Below, piece by piece: positions 1 through 10,354 of a stretch of 64,000 nucleotides of DNA. The position numbers and the translations under genes are program-made. The notes beneath the pieces are model-generated. The model was not told where the DNA came from. It saw only the letters and a program-made list of their open reading frames with translations, and searched no databases. Every line of letters begins with the position of its first letter. Within the stretch, counting starts at the first letter, position 1. Location: NCBI GenBank assembly GCA_963556255.1, contig OY744611.1:6432736-6496735 (forward strand). The letters are read 5' to 3'. Source of the DNA: Allolobophora icterica (Eukaryota; Annelida; Clitellata; Crassiclitellata; Lumbricidae).

Positions 1-1225
1 CAGTATCGTTCCTGTCATTCAATGTCACGTAAGCTAGGTATCCAATACTTAGATCCGACCACATCTGGTTGTGGACCGAGGAAGAGCTATGAAGGCCCAT
101 AGAAACGCATTTGCTGGGTTCCCTACACCCTACACCGATCGAGTGATGCTGGAGCCTTATAATAACAAAGGACGGCGGGAAAAGGGAGCGTGAGAAAATC
201 TGTAGAGATCTGTGATATCTCTGAACACTGCCTTGATAAACGAACCTCAGCACAAGTGTTGAAGCCGTTGAAAAATCTTACTGCACGAGAAAACTATCTT
301 CATGCCTTGTTTTCACCGAACAAAATGTTGCATGAACAACTGACTCAGCCACTTGCGGAATGCCCACCTCATCCTGGATAGGGGGAAAGAAACAGCCTTC
401 CCACTGCGTACGTCACATAATTATAGTCCATCGTCGTTCTTCCTCAGGTTTGACAAGATGATCACTTGATTCAGTTCCGTCCGGTAGAATTCCATTTCGA
501 AAGCGATTGACCACGTCGTTCAGATGTAGGTCAGTGTTGTCATCCTCTACAAACGTCGTGAGGTTCATCGGGTTCTGTGCAGAGATGCTATAGGCCCTAG
601 GGGAACATTTTTTCAGAATTCTGTCTTTTCTTCTGACGCCATGGAGCTTTTTGTCTTAAGGCACACGTTTGAGACAAAAAACTGTTCGAAAGATTAAGAT
701 CTGAAATTCGTTACACAAATTTCAGCTCGCTTGCTTGCATCTGTGCCAGCCCCTAAGAACATGCTTACCGCTTTTGGGATCCTTCACACCCAGTTTAGTT
801 TATTAATTTAATATTCCTGCGAATGCAGAACTTGCGACGCCCCTCCCATTCAACCATTCAGCACAGGTCGCTCGCCTGTGATTAGCGTATCCACCTTTTG
901 AATGGTGCTGCATATATCATGCAGAATATAGAAATAGTCATAACAAATGGGCCTGATGTGTAAATCACTCAAACGCTGCTTCTAAGATGACAGTCATAGA
1001 CTTCGTTTTAAACTTTCGATCTGCTTACTTATTGACTTAACGAGCTATGCGTATTAGGCTACGTGTCTGTGATTTCTCTCGAATTACGCAGTGGTTAAAA
1101 TATCATTCTGGTATCACATTTTGACAGAATATTATTTTAAATGTATGATTGAATTTAAAGATCGCAGAAATCGCAAAGATTAAAAGAGATGCGTGTTTGT
1201 CAGAATAAGTTGATTAAAGGTAAGT
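1..1225. other. No gene recognised; 3' flank of gene copy A
   Basis: I see no supported gene here. The only open frame of note (63 codons at 190-381) has no recognisable motif and no neighbouring exon signals. On the minus strand this stretch lies directly downstream of the NHL exon stop codon of gene copy A, so part of it is probably 3' UTR. I do not see a convincing AATAAA signal near that stop. Confidence 0.5.
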
Positions 1226-2109
1226 TCATTTTCGACTTAAAGTGTAAATATTGACTCCTCCAAAATAACCTCCGACGATCAGTTGTTTCTTTTCTTCGTC
1301 GTAACACAATCTCCATGGCTTTAGGGTCTCAATTTCTTCGTCTTCCTCTTTTGTTGAACAAAGAATTCGATTCCATTTAAGATCGGAATCCAAGAGAATC
1401 ACTCTGTAATTCCTTCTGTCAGCCACAAACACTTGATCGTCTGAATCGAGTAAAATATATCCAGGATCATTCAGTTGTTGTGTTTCATTTGAGGGAATAA
1501 AACGACAGATGACCATCTGCCCATCTCGGGTCAATTCACATATGCCCCACCTTTCTACCCTCCCACTCCCATTTGACCCACTCTCTCCCTCCTCCCATTT
1601 CTCCCACTCGTAAAGGATGATGAAATTCCCGATGGATGTTTCCACTACATGAGTTGGTTTCTTGATTTCTCTTGGTAACTGAATGGATTGAAGAAGTTAT
1701 GCGTCTGATCCGTAGATCATCAGAATGGACGATGACCAATTGACCACCAACAACTGATCATCACTGGACATTGACAGTCTATATGGCTGATAATCAATGG
1801 TCAGCCATTTATTGATTTTGTGTTCGTAACCTTTTTCTCTTGTTATCTTCCAGACGCAATTCTCTTTACAGTCAGAGACGTAGAGACAATTTTCCTTCAC
1901 ACTGCATACAATGTCCCAGGGAAATTGCATCTCTTTTATTTCGATTGTCTTCTGAAGACAAAATGGATCTAGATCCTCAAAGACATGAATTACAAATGGT
2001 GAGTGCCAGAGGACGTAGATTTCATTTAGCAGTTTAGTCACTCCACAAACATCTTCATCTTCTTCTCGGTCAATTGTCTCAGTGAAGTTGACGGAAATCA
2101 GACAAACGA
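1226..2109 (-). pseudogene. Copy A exon 4: NHL/beta-propeller exon with an in-frame stop
   Basis: Last recognised exon of the left-hand copy of a tandemly duplicated host gene. A pyrimidine-rich acceptor ending TTTTAG precedes base 2109, and the exon starts in phase 1. The frame encodes NHL-like blades such as DDQVFVADRRNYRVILLDSD and YDEEKKQLIVGG, and aligns along its whole length with the exon at 15765-16720. At 1697-1699 an in-frame TAA replaces the lysine codon that follows IYGPNA in copy B. The frame stays open on both sides of it, so the defect is one substitution and not general decay. The frame ends at TGA after IYTLSRK, about 24 codons before the copy B stop. NHL propellers usually bind proteins or RNA; the partner here is unknown. 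Either a recent pseudogene, a null allele, or a truncated product. Confidence 0.75.
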
Positions 2110-4508
2110 CTAAAATAAAAACAAATTAATACACATATAACTGACAAATAAAAATCTTTGTCTATGTTTTATTACAATTGACTGCTGATATTTACTTATT
2201 TTTTCAACTTATTACTTCCTTTTTTGTATGTTATTATTGTTATTTCTATTATAGGCTACAGTTACATCTAAAGCGCAGCTGGCAACTGTTTACCTTAGTC
2301 TCGCGACTAAAATAAAAACACCATTATTTTCTTAATGATAAATATTACTCTTTCATTATTAGTTTTGTTTTAATATTCCGCCACTCTTTGTACTCTGACA
2401 GTGCCAGTCCCAAGCCTGGATAAAAGAGGAGGGCGACGCTAATCATCTTTGTTATGACACAGCGTCGTTAAACTGAAACTACTGTTTTAATATTAAGCGC
2501 ATTTTGTAAATTCCCTCTTTCAATCTATTACTGCGTGCTTCTTTATTTTTATTTTATATTTTATTTTATATTTTATTTATTTCATTTTAAACTCAGTGAT
2601 CCTAATAATTGCTGTCTGTAAATGCTCGTCACTCGCTATTCGTCTGCAATTTCCTGTAAATCTCAATTTAATCAATATTCGTTTATCCAAAAGTACAGGC
2701 TGACACAGACTCAACTTGTTTACATATAAAGGAATAAGATAATCGACACTAATTAATTAATATTATGTCATTTAAAATGACGCGTGATATAAAGTTCCGA
2801 TCGTCTTAAGACGGCAAGTTGAAATCATGGGACCCGAAGAAGAGATGGTAATGATTTTGTCGGAAAGCTGGAGAGTGCGATGTCCTTAGTCAATATAGCT
2901 TTGAACAAGCATTTATCCGCCACCACGGCAAAGACTTCTACTCCGGGAGCCAAAGAGGGGAGTAGGTCGCATCGTCGCATCCTTCCGAACAGCTGTTCCA
3001 TTCTATCTCTATCTTTGGCGAGGGTGAAGTTCCACCAGGCCGGGGAGGCATACAGGTGAGGTGTACTCTAGGCATAACGTTCTGTATAAGTGAGCAGACA
3101 GAAACCAAGCTGGCATTTGATTTTGACTTTCAGCGTTGCACCTCAGATGATCAAGTGAGTAGAATACCACACGCTCGGACAGAAGTTGGACATTGGTGTT
3201 TGATGTCTGCCTGGGGAGGGGGCATAGAGAAGATCATTGCAGATACATAAGCAAAAATAAGTATTCAGTTCAGCTGAGGCTACTTGACTGGAATTGTCCT
3301 TCAATTGATTGGAATAGGAATATCGATTCAAGGCATGGCGTCGATATTCCTAAGGTCAACACGATTATCTCTGGCGATTACTTTTCAAATCCGTTCAGCA
3401 GATGCCTGTCAATGAGTTCAACTGTTCAACTGTAAATTACTGTTCCTCTCACTCGCATTGTTCATCTAACTGCTTTTTGTTCTCGCCTCTTCATCTAACT
3501 CAATATTTCCGTTAACTTCCCGTTCATCTCAGTCGCTTTTCACCTGTAAGTCTTCACCGCTTTTCATTTGAAGCTGTCATGCGAAGTCATTCTTGCTTCA
3601 CTTTAGTCTTCTTTTGACTCTGAATACTTCTGGTTTTCACTGGTTCTATGTTTCTCTGCCGACCGTTTGACTTCATATTATTTTCATCCATACACTTGCC
3701 ATCCAGTCTTATCTCTTCTGGCTTTTTTCTTTGACTCATTTTCTTTCTTCCAATGTCTGTCTATCTGTCTCATTTTGTGTCTGTTTTACTGACTTTCGAT
3801 CTCACTGTCAGCCTTTTTGTTTCCTCTGTACCTCTCCCACTTTTACTATTTCCTTGATTTTAATCAGTGTTTCAGTAGCCTAAAAAGGCTAGTGAAACAC
3901 AATTTGAAGTAGCTTGACGATAATACAGCGCCTTCTAGAAACGACTCTTAGTAAATAAAGTTTCTCTCTATAAAAGAATTTTATTCAGCGTCTCTTTCTA
4001 AAATCTATGTTTGTTTCTTCTCACTCTATTCTTGTCAGTTGAAATTTACCAGCGCTTCAATTCATAAAGCTGCAAATGTTGATAATGTGTTTTAATTTTT
4101 GTTTATGATCGTAATTGTAATCGTAGTCAGAACCAAACGACAAAAGTTTGTCTGTCCGGTCGAGAGTTGAGGAATTCTTCAGTATTTGGTCACTGATGCG
4201 ACAGTGGATCATTTCCTGGCATGTTTAATAGATTAATACTATTTAAGAAGATTGATCTAAATTTAACGCCTTCTTATAACCTTTCTAAGTGGATAAGGGT
4301 TTTTCTTCGGTGACAGACATTTTGTTATCCTCTACTTCTAATTTTCTTGTTTTCCTCTCACTCAATAGGCATAAATTAACGGCCTTTCAAAATGTTGCTG
4401 CTTTTTAACCCACGCGGTCTTAGTCATTTATGCAAATAAGTTGTGTATTTTGATCATAGTATTATGTTTGAAATTTCCTTTGCGATGGGTTCGTAAATAA
4501 GAACTTAC
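2110..4508 (-). other. Copy A intron 3
   Basis: Inferred intron between the adaptor-like exon and the NHL exon of copy A. It starts with a strong GTAAGT donor (minus strand, just below 4509) and ends at the TTTTAG acceptor above 2109. It is AT-rich with TTTTATTTTATT runs around 2545-2585. Small open frames at 3056-3435 show no family motif and I do not call them genes. Confidence 0.6.
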
Positions 4509-4877
4509 CAAGTGACTTCTCGAATTGATTGCTATCAACGTTGATCGCTATCGATTGCAGGCTGTCACATTTAGGTGATCGAATATTTGCAATGCGAAAT
4601 AATACATCTCTCAGCTGATTCGATTCGTGCAGCCTCTTAATATTTTCAAGGGCTGCTTGTAAATGACACCAGATCCAAACGACCACAGTCTGTCTGTCCA
4701 TTTGAGAGTTGAGGATTTCTATGCCTTCATCCTTCAGTTGACTGATGAGTTTATCCGCTAAGTGTGACCTTGGTTTTGTTTTGCTTCGAATATCTTCAAA
4801 ATTGTCATGGATGAGTTGTGTTTTCACGGACGCTGTACACTCTGCATCACGATTTTGCATCTCGATTTTAATTACGA
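4509..4877 (-). CDS. Copy A exon 3: TRADD-N-like adaptor module (123 codons)
   Basis: Internal exon with both ends in phase 1: acceptor GCTTTTAG before 4877 and a consensus donor G|GTAAGT after 4509. It has the same length as the copy B exon at 20428-20796 when that exon is ended at the aligned donor. Shared blocks are KPRSHLADKLISQL, NSQMDRQTVVVWIWC, LRDVLFRIANI and VDSNQFEKS. The pattern of a hydrophobic VVVWIWC strand, a helix with 'ALE...L', then 'LRDVLFRI' and a last strand ending near 'VDSNQFEK' resembles the TRADD N-terminal/NLR-associated modules of invertebrate immune proteins. I recognise this by pattern only; it could be another small alpha/beta adaptor. An ATG at 4924-4926 lies upstream of the acceptor and could serve if this were a separate first exon. 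Confidence 0.6.
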
Positions 4878-5522
4878 CTAAAAGCACAACAGATTTCAAA
4901 TGTCCAACTAATTTCTTAAAGGTCATTTTAGTTTAAAGCAATTGAATTAGATCAAGTGCTATGGAGTTACGAAGTGAAATGAAGATTATTCCTTAGGATG
5001 CGTGACCAATGTCGACTTTAGTCTCAGTTAAGGACCTCAAATTTAACTGTTTGTTATTGATTCGCGAGCTATGCAACAGGACACTGTCGTAACGAACACC
5101 AGTAGGACATATGCTTTTAAAGAAAATGTCGTTATTAATCAAGTGTTTCTAATGCGCCAATTTCTGAATGAACGTAAACGCAAGGAGAGACAAGTTTCAG
5201 CTGTCGGCGAAATGAGCTGAGGCAGAGTACCGTCCCACTGAGATCAAGATTAGAGATTCCAAAAGCTAATGCAAGTGAATAACGTTTTATCTGGATTTGA
5301 AAAGACTTTTCTACATGTTTTCACCACTTGTACTAAAATCGTGATAATAAATTTTGCACTAACTAATACTTAATTACTCATGAAGATACAGAATTACTTA
5401 GAAAAGGTCTCGGAACGATCTTGTTGCAATTCGATATAAATGCGTATCTAGTAGGCCCTATTATTATTCTACATGAAATTATGTTTTAAAGTGAGCCTTT
5501 AGATAACAGTTGAACTATAAAC
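4878..5522 (-). other. Copy A intron 2 (candidate)
   Basis: 645 bp between the CARD exon and the adaptor-like exon, without a recognisable gene. The donor at its start (G|GTTTAT) is poor, so this could instead be intergenic space if the CARD exon is terminal. Confidence 0.45.
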
Positions 5523-5852
5523 CTCCTCCGTTTTCTATGATCCTTGCCAATGTCTTCTGCTTTGTTTGCCGAAGACACTTGACGAAATTCGAAAACTTTG
5601 TGTCGTCAAAAGATCTTATGAGGTGCAAAAGCTCGGAATTCTTGTCTTCTTTTGAACGTTGTCCTTGCTCTTTCGTCATTTTGTCGTTGCATTTTGAACA
5701 TTGTCGTTGAATGAAGTGACTTTGTTCTTCCGTTATGCAGTTGAGAGACAACAGCGAAGCAATTAACTCGTCGTTCGATTGAATATTATGCAAGAAATAA
5801 TCTCTGTTGTTTATAATGACTGCAGAATGTTTTTCCGTGTTTCCATAGAAAT
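5523..5852 (-). CDS. Copy A exon 2: CARD domain (110 codons)
   Basis: Encodes a caspase-recruitment-like death fold. Helix 1 'NRDYFLHNI' is followed by 'DELIASLLSLNCITEEQSHF', then a charged linker, 'LLHLIRSFDDTKFSNFVKCL' and 'LARIIENGGG'. The order 'll..L....iit.eq...i...k...ll..i.s.d..kf..fv.cL' is typical of CARDs that mediate homotypic binding in inflammasome- or apoptosome-like assemblies. The acceptor GTTTTTAG precedes 5852 and the exon starts in phase 1, giving an Asp codon with exon 1. The donor G|GTTTAT is weak and an in-frame TAG follows within three codons, so this could alternatively be the C-terminus of a shorter protein. Relative to copy B (37893-38180) it has 14 extra, mostly charged residues (around KMTKEQGQRSKED). 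No disruption is seen. Confidence 0.72.
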
Positions 5853-6508
5853 CTAAAAACATCAAAACTAGCATTGCTTTTGAATGACATCAAAGCTCGT
5901 TAACATTAAAGGTTACAGGGAAACATTTTTGCGAGAAGTAAATAGAAACCTCGGCGTCTACTAACTTTTGATTAGACAGAGGTGATGAAGTTGATTCTTA
6001 TCTATAAATATTAATAGATCCAGGTGTTTAGTCACAGCCAATCTTTCTTTTTTCCCAAAAAATCTAAGACTCTTCTAAAAGCAACAAAGCTCCTCAATGT
6101 ACTAAGACAATGGTATTCTTTAATTAACGAAATACTTTCCTTTTTTCACTCACGTGACAAGGAACAATGAATGCGCTGTTTGCAAGTCTACAGTTTTTGT
6201 AAGATCCGGACAATTACCAGCGAGCTTTGCAGCTGTACAGAGGCTCGTCAGTATCTGTAAATCTGTCGGCTTGAAGACTTAACACGTCGCTAGATCCCCT
6301 TCGACAATGGGGCGAAGAAGGGGAGAGTCCATATCGCCTTGTGCCTAGTGGTCCTAAGAACCCGTCATCCAGCTCTGAGATTCGGAATATATGTGATTGA
6401 TAGAAAACTATATTTCATAAATCAGATAAAATGAGTTATAACTCATATTTCTTGTTGGATATTCAGCATTTGTGATAATCCTAGGTATATTGCCTGTAGA
6501 TAATCAAC

Positions 6509-6695
6509 CTCTGAGCCGCTGCCAAAATCTTTTCTTAAATCTTCGTCTTCTTATTCGTTGAAACCAACAGAAGTCGAGTGATGCTAAATCTCTGACGACA
6601 TATTTGTCTCTCTGCTTTGGTGAAGAACTCAGTATCCAATGCAGAGACGACTTTTCTAAGACGACATCCAGCAACTCCAATGGAAGTTCATTCAG
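6509..6695 (-). CDS. Copy A exon 1: F-box-like exon (62 codons)
   Basis: Exon of 187 nt, exactly the length of its partner at 39484-39670. A good acceptor (TTCGTTTTTCAG) precedes 6695; the exon starts in phase 0 and ends in phase 1 at G|GTTGAT, a weak donor where copy B has GTGAGT. The translation starts LNELPLELLDVVLEK and continues through 'SPKQRDKYVVRDLASLDFCW' to a basic tail 'RIRRRRFKKRFWQRL'. The LPLELL...L start with a later 'DLASL.FCW..RI' resembles an F-box, which would recruit Skp1-type ubiquitin ligase components; the match is loose. No initiator ATG lies in frame, so an upstream 5' exon is missing from this call. Read without splicing, the frame ends at TGA directly after the donor. 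Confidence 0.55.
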
Positions 6696-7364
6696 CTGAA
6701 AAACGAATGTAATACAATGTTCATCGCTTTAGTGACTAAAATTAATTACTCGATTTACTAATTCTTCTAAGGCGTCCCAGAATTAAGCCTATAGCATCGG
6801 TGAGTACATTCTACCAAACTTACTATTGATTGACTCACTCATTCAATAAAGCAATCATTCATTCAGTGAAATAGTCATTCATTCATAAATTCAGGCATTC
6901 ATCATTTCGTTCATGTTCTGGTTTATTGATAAATTATTTGTATGTTTATTGAGACAATCTAGCATAACAGGCAAAACGGTGCTTGTTACAAGATTATTGG
7001 AAGCGTGGGTTTTACAGGTAATCAATAGTTTCTGGTCTCAGTGTTTAGTAGTGTAGATGTTTCTATGTAGCATGCGATGTATAATTATAGTTTTTGCGTA
7101 TTTATCTGGAAGGACAAGAGTTTGTGTCCTGAGCGTAAATTGTATGTGTAGACCAGGAACCTGCGAATCACAAGTTTCCATTCGAATCGAAACTCGATTC
7201 GAATCGGGGGTAAAAGGTCGATTTCGAATCGAATTCCGAATCGAATCAGCGGGTGGCAGTTTTATACTCATGAAGCTTGATAGCACATTTGTACCACAGT
7301 ATTAATATATCAATAACTTTTCTGCAGTCCAAAATCAACCTACTGATACATCTAAACTTCAGTC
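6696..7364. other. Upstream region of copy A; CGAATCGA-rich patch
   Basis: No gene recognised. Contains direct CATTCATT-type repeats near 6830-6910 and, at about 7177-7248, a patch of overlapping CGAATCGA/TCGATTCG half-palindromes. A 5' exon or promoter of gene copy A could lie here, but nothing in the sequence shows it. Confidence 0.4.
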
Positions 7365-7507
7365 TGTAATAGAGTAGGGAACCAGTATAGGAACATGGAA
7401 CCAGCTGGGATGCGCGAATGGCGGACTTAAAACAATAGAGCTTGTCAGTAAACTAAAGATTGGATATTGCGTTGATAATAAAAGATATAAAATACAAAAA
7501 TATAACA
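7365..7507 (+). repeat. 5' LTR of the mag-like element
   Basis: Starts TGTAATA and ends ATATAACA, matching 14084-14224 almost base for base. Differences are a few substitutions (for example GATTGG versus GATCGG) and small indels near the 3' end (AAAATACAAAAATAT versus AAAGTTAAAATAT). It is followed by TTTGGCGACGAGG, whose TGGCGACGAGG part fits a tRNA-3'-end primer site; I cannot name the tRNA. Confidence 0.88.
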
Positions 7508-7544
7508 TTTGGCGACGAGGTAAAAACTTTAACGAACTATCAGC

Positions 7545-10330
7545 ATGACTGAATTTGGGCCAATACCCCATTTCGCTCCGTTTCAACCCGAAGTCGACCC
7601 CGCGTCAACCGCACTTCGCTGGAAGAAATGGACGGATAGATTCGAGAACCTAAATGACGGCGCTCGACATCACCGATGGCAAACGCAAACGAGCACTCCT
7701 CCTACACTTGGCAGGCGAAGCTGTGTACGATATTTTCGATGGTTTGGTCGTTGAAACGCCTTCAGATGATTCCGATTCCGGTGAGAACAATGTCTATACT
7801 TTGACCAAACGCGCACTTGATGAACATTTCAGTCCAAAGAAGAACGTTGAATTTGAAATATTTAACTTCCGTCTGGCTAGACAGAGTACGGACGAAACCA
7901 CAGATGCTTATCATGCGAGACTCCGCACATTAGCAAAATACTGTGACTTTTCAAACCTAGATGCGGAAATAAAGTCTCACATAATTCAAACATGCAATCT
8001 AGCCAGACTGCGAAGGCGTGCTCTTGTCGATTCAGAAATGACACTGAAAGTTCTGTTAGACACAGCTCGGGCAATGGCGACTTCTGAACGACAGTCAAAG
8101 GTTATTGAAATGGGTTTTACTGAGCATGAGACTGACAAACGCATGGTCGCTCGAGTGGCTAATCAACCACATCAACCAAAACAATCCATGCATCAGCATA
8201 CAGCAAAGCAGACAAAACCTTCTACACAGGTATGTCGTAACTGTGGTCTTTTGTATCCGCACCAGGGTGGAAAAATGCAATGTCCAGCATGGAGCAAAAC
8301 ATGTTTTGCGTGCAATAAACAAAACCACTTTCAGAGACAATGCCAAAGCACTAATAAATTTCAAAGACCGTTGTCAAGAGGTAAGATGTACATGGCACAG
8401 AATGCGCCCCACTCACGACGACAAGTCCATCAAATAGGTACAGAAGTACAGCAACCCATGTACAGAGATGAAACAGCGGAAGACTATGCCTTTGTTTTAG
8501 AACAACAGAGACTGAAGAAATTACCACATGTTCACGTGGTTATCAATGATGTTCCAGTCGAAATCCTGATTGACACGGGGGCTAGTGTCAATATCCTAGA
8601 TGAAAAGACGTTCCAAAGGTTTCCTGAATGCACGATTCTCCATCGATCACAGACCACAATACATTCGTATGCAGCCACAACACCGATAAAGATTATAGGT
8701 CACTTTGAAACCATAGTAAGACACAAACAGAACATTGTGAAGGCTGTATTCCATGTGGCCAAAGGAGATAAAGGATCATTGTTAAGCTATGGGACTGCAT
8801 CAGAATTAGGTTTGATTGAACTCAACCTCAATGTTATCAAATCATCACAACCAATAACGATCGAACTCCTGGAAAAAGATCATCCACAACTTTTTGAAGG
8901 AATTGGCAAACTGAAGAACTTCAGAGTAAAACTTCACATTGATGAGAGTGTGAAACCATCTGCACAACAACATAGAAGGATACCATTCCACATACGCAAG
9001 AAAGTGGAACAAGAGCTTAATCTTCTTCTTGAGAAAGACATCATTGAACGCATCGAGGGACCAACACCTTGGATGTCACCAATCGTAACACCGGTAAAGC
9101 CTAAAGAACCGGATGAGGTACGCATTTGTGTTGATATGAGACAAGTGAATAAAGCCATTCTTGGGGAGAGGCATGTAACCCCTACCCTGGAGAACATCAT
9201 CAGCCACCTCAATGGAGCAAAGAAATTCTCAAAGCTGGATCTCAGGGCCGGTTACCATCAACTAGAACTTGAGCCAGCCAGCCGTTACATCATAACGTTC
9301 TCCACCCACACTGGTTTATTCCGTTACAAGAGATTGAATTTCGGAATTTCCTCAGCCAGCGAGGTATTTCAAAACACCATAGCACAGGTCCTAGAAGGCA
9401 TACCTGGAGATATGAATATCAGTGATGACATAATTGTACATGGCCGTACAACAGCCGAACACGATCAAAGTTTGTGTGCTGTTATGAGTCGCTTATTGGA
9501 TAGAGGCCTAACACTCAACAAGAACAAGTGTGAGTTGAACAAAACAACACTTACCTTCTTCGGGCATGTATTCTCAGAACGCGGAGTAGGTATAGATCCT
9601 GATAAAGTCGACGCACTGATGAATATGTCACCACCAACAAATGCAACAGAGGTTAGAAGCTTGCTTGGAATGACCAATTACAGTTCAAGATTCATCAAAG
9701 ACTATGCGACAAAAACTGAACCTCTAAGGGAGTTAACCAAAACAAACGTATCGTTCACATGGGGTACGGTTGAACAGCAAGCGTTTGAAGAACTCAAAGC
9801 ATGCTTGTGCCAGAATGCAGTAACAGCATATTACGACCCAAATAAGCAGTCACGTGTTACAGTCGATGCAAGCCCTGTGCAATTCTTGCTCAGGAAAATA
9901 ATCAATGTCATAAACAAGCTGTTACATATGTTAGTAGATCACTAACGGAAGTAGAGATGCGTTATTCACAGACTGAACGCGAGGCTCTGGCATGCGTTTG
10001 GGCATGTGAGCGTTTACACCGATATCTGTATGGCTGTTCCTTTGACTTGATGACTGACCACAAACCACTATAAGCTATATATGGCAATCCACGATGCAAG
10101 TTATCTGCCAGAATGGAAAGATGGAGTATCAGATTGCAACCCTATGATTTCAGAATCATCCACAAAGCTGGAAAAGATAATCCTGCTGACTATATGTCTC
10201 GTCATCCAGTGATCGACCAAGGAAGCAAAGATGACAGATCACATAAAGTCTCAGAAGAATACATTAACTTCATCATCTCCAATGCAGGTCCTAAAGCCAT
10301 GACATTAGAGCAGATTGAAGAAGTCTGATG
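7545..10330 (+). pseudogene. gag-protease-RT-RNase H of the mag-like element (broken)
   Basis: The first 36 or so codons start at ATG 7545; the frame then changes at about 7651-7654, where one extra A in CTAAATG shifts gag. From 7654 to about 9880 one long frame holds the gag core, two Cys-rich knuckles (the second is CFACNKQNHFQRQC, CX2CX4HX4C), a protease with IDTGAS, and an RT with KLDLRAGYHQLEL and ISDDII. In RNase H, VDASPV is followed by a small deletion and frame change near 9878, and an in-frame TAA lies at 10071-10073 after DHKPL. RNase H resumes (YDFRIIHKAGKDNPADYMSR) to a TGA at 10326-10328. Defective, but the domains are still easy to read, so the decay is modest. Confidence 0.88.
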
Positions 10331-10354
10331 TTATTCTGCAGAAGATATTTATAT

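Noticed and set aside
2820..3435. Small plus-strand frames as extra exons
   Set aside because: No family motif, no convincing splice sites, and no counterpart in copy B intron 3.
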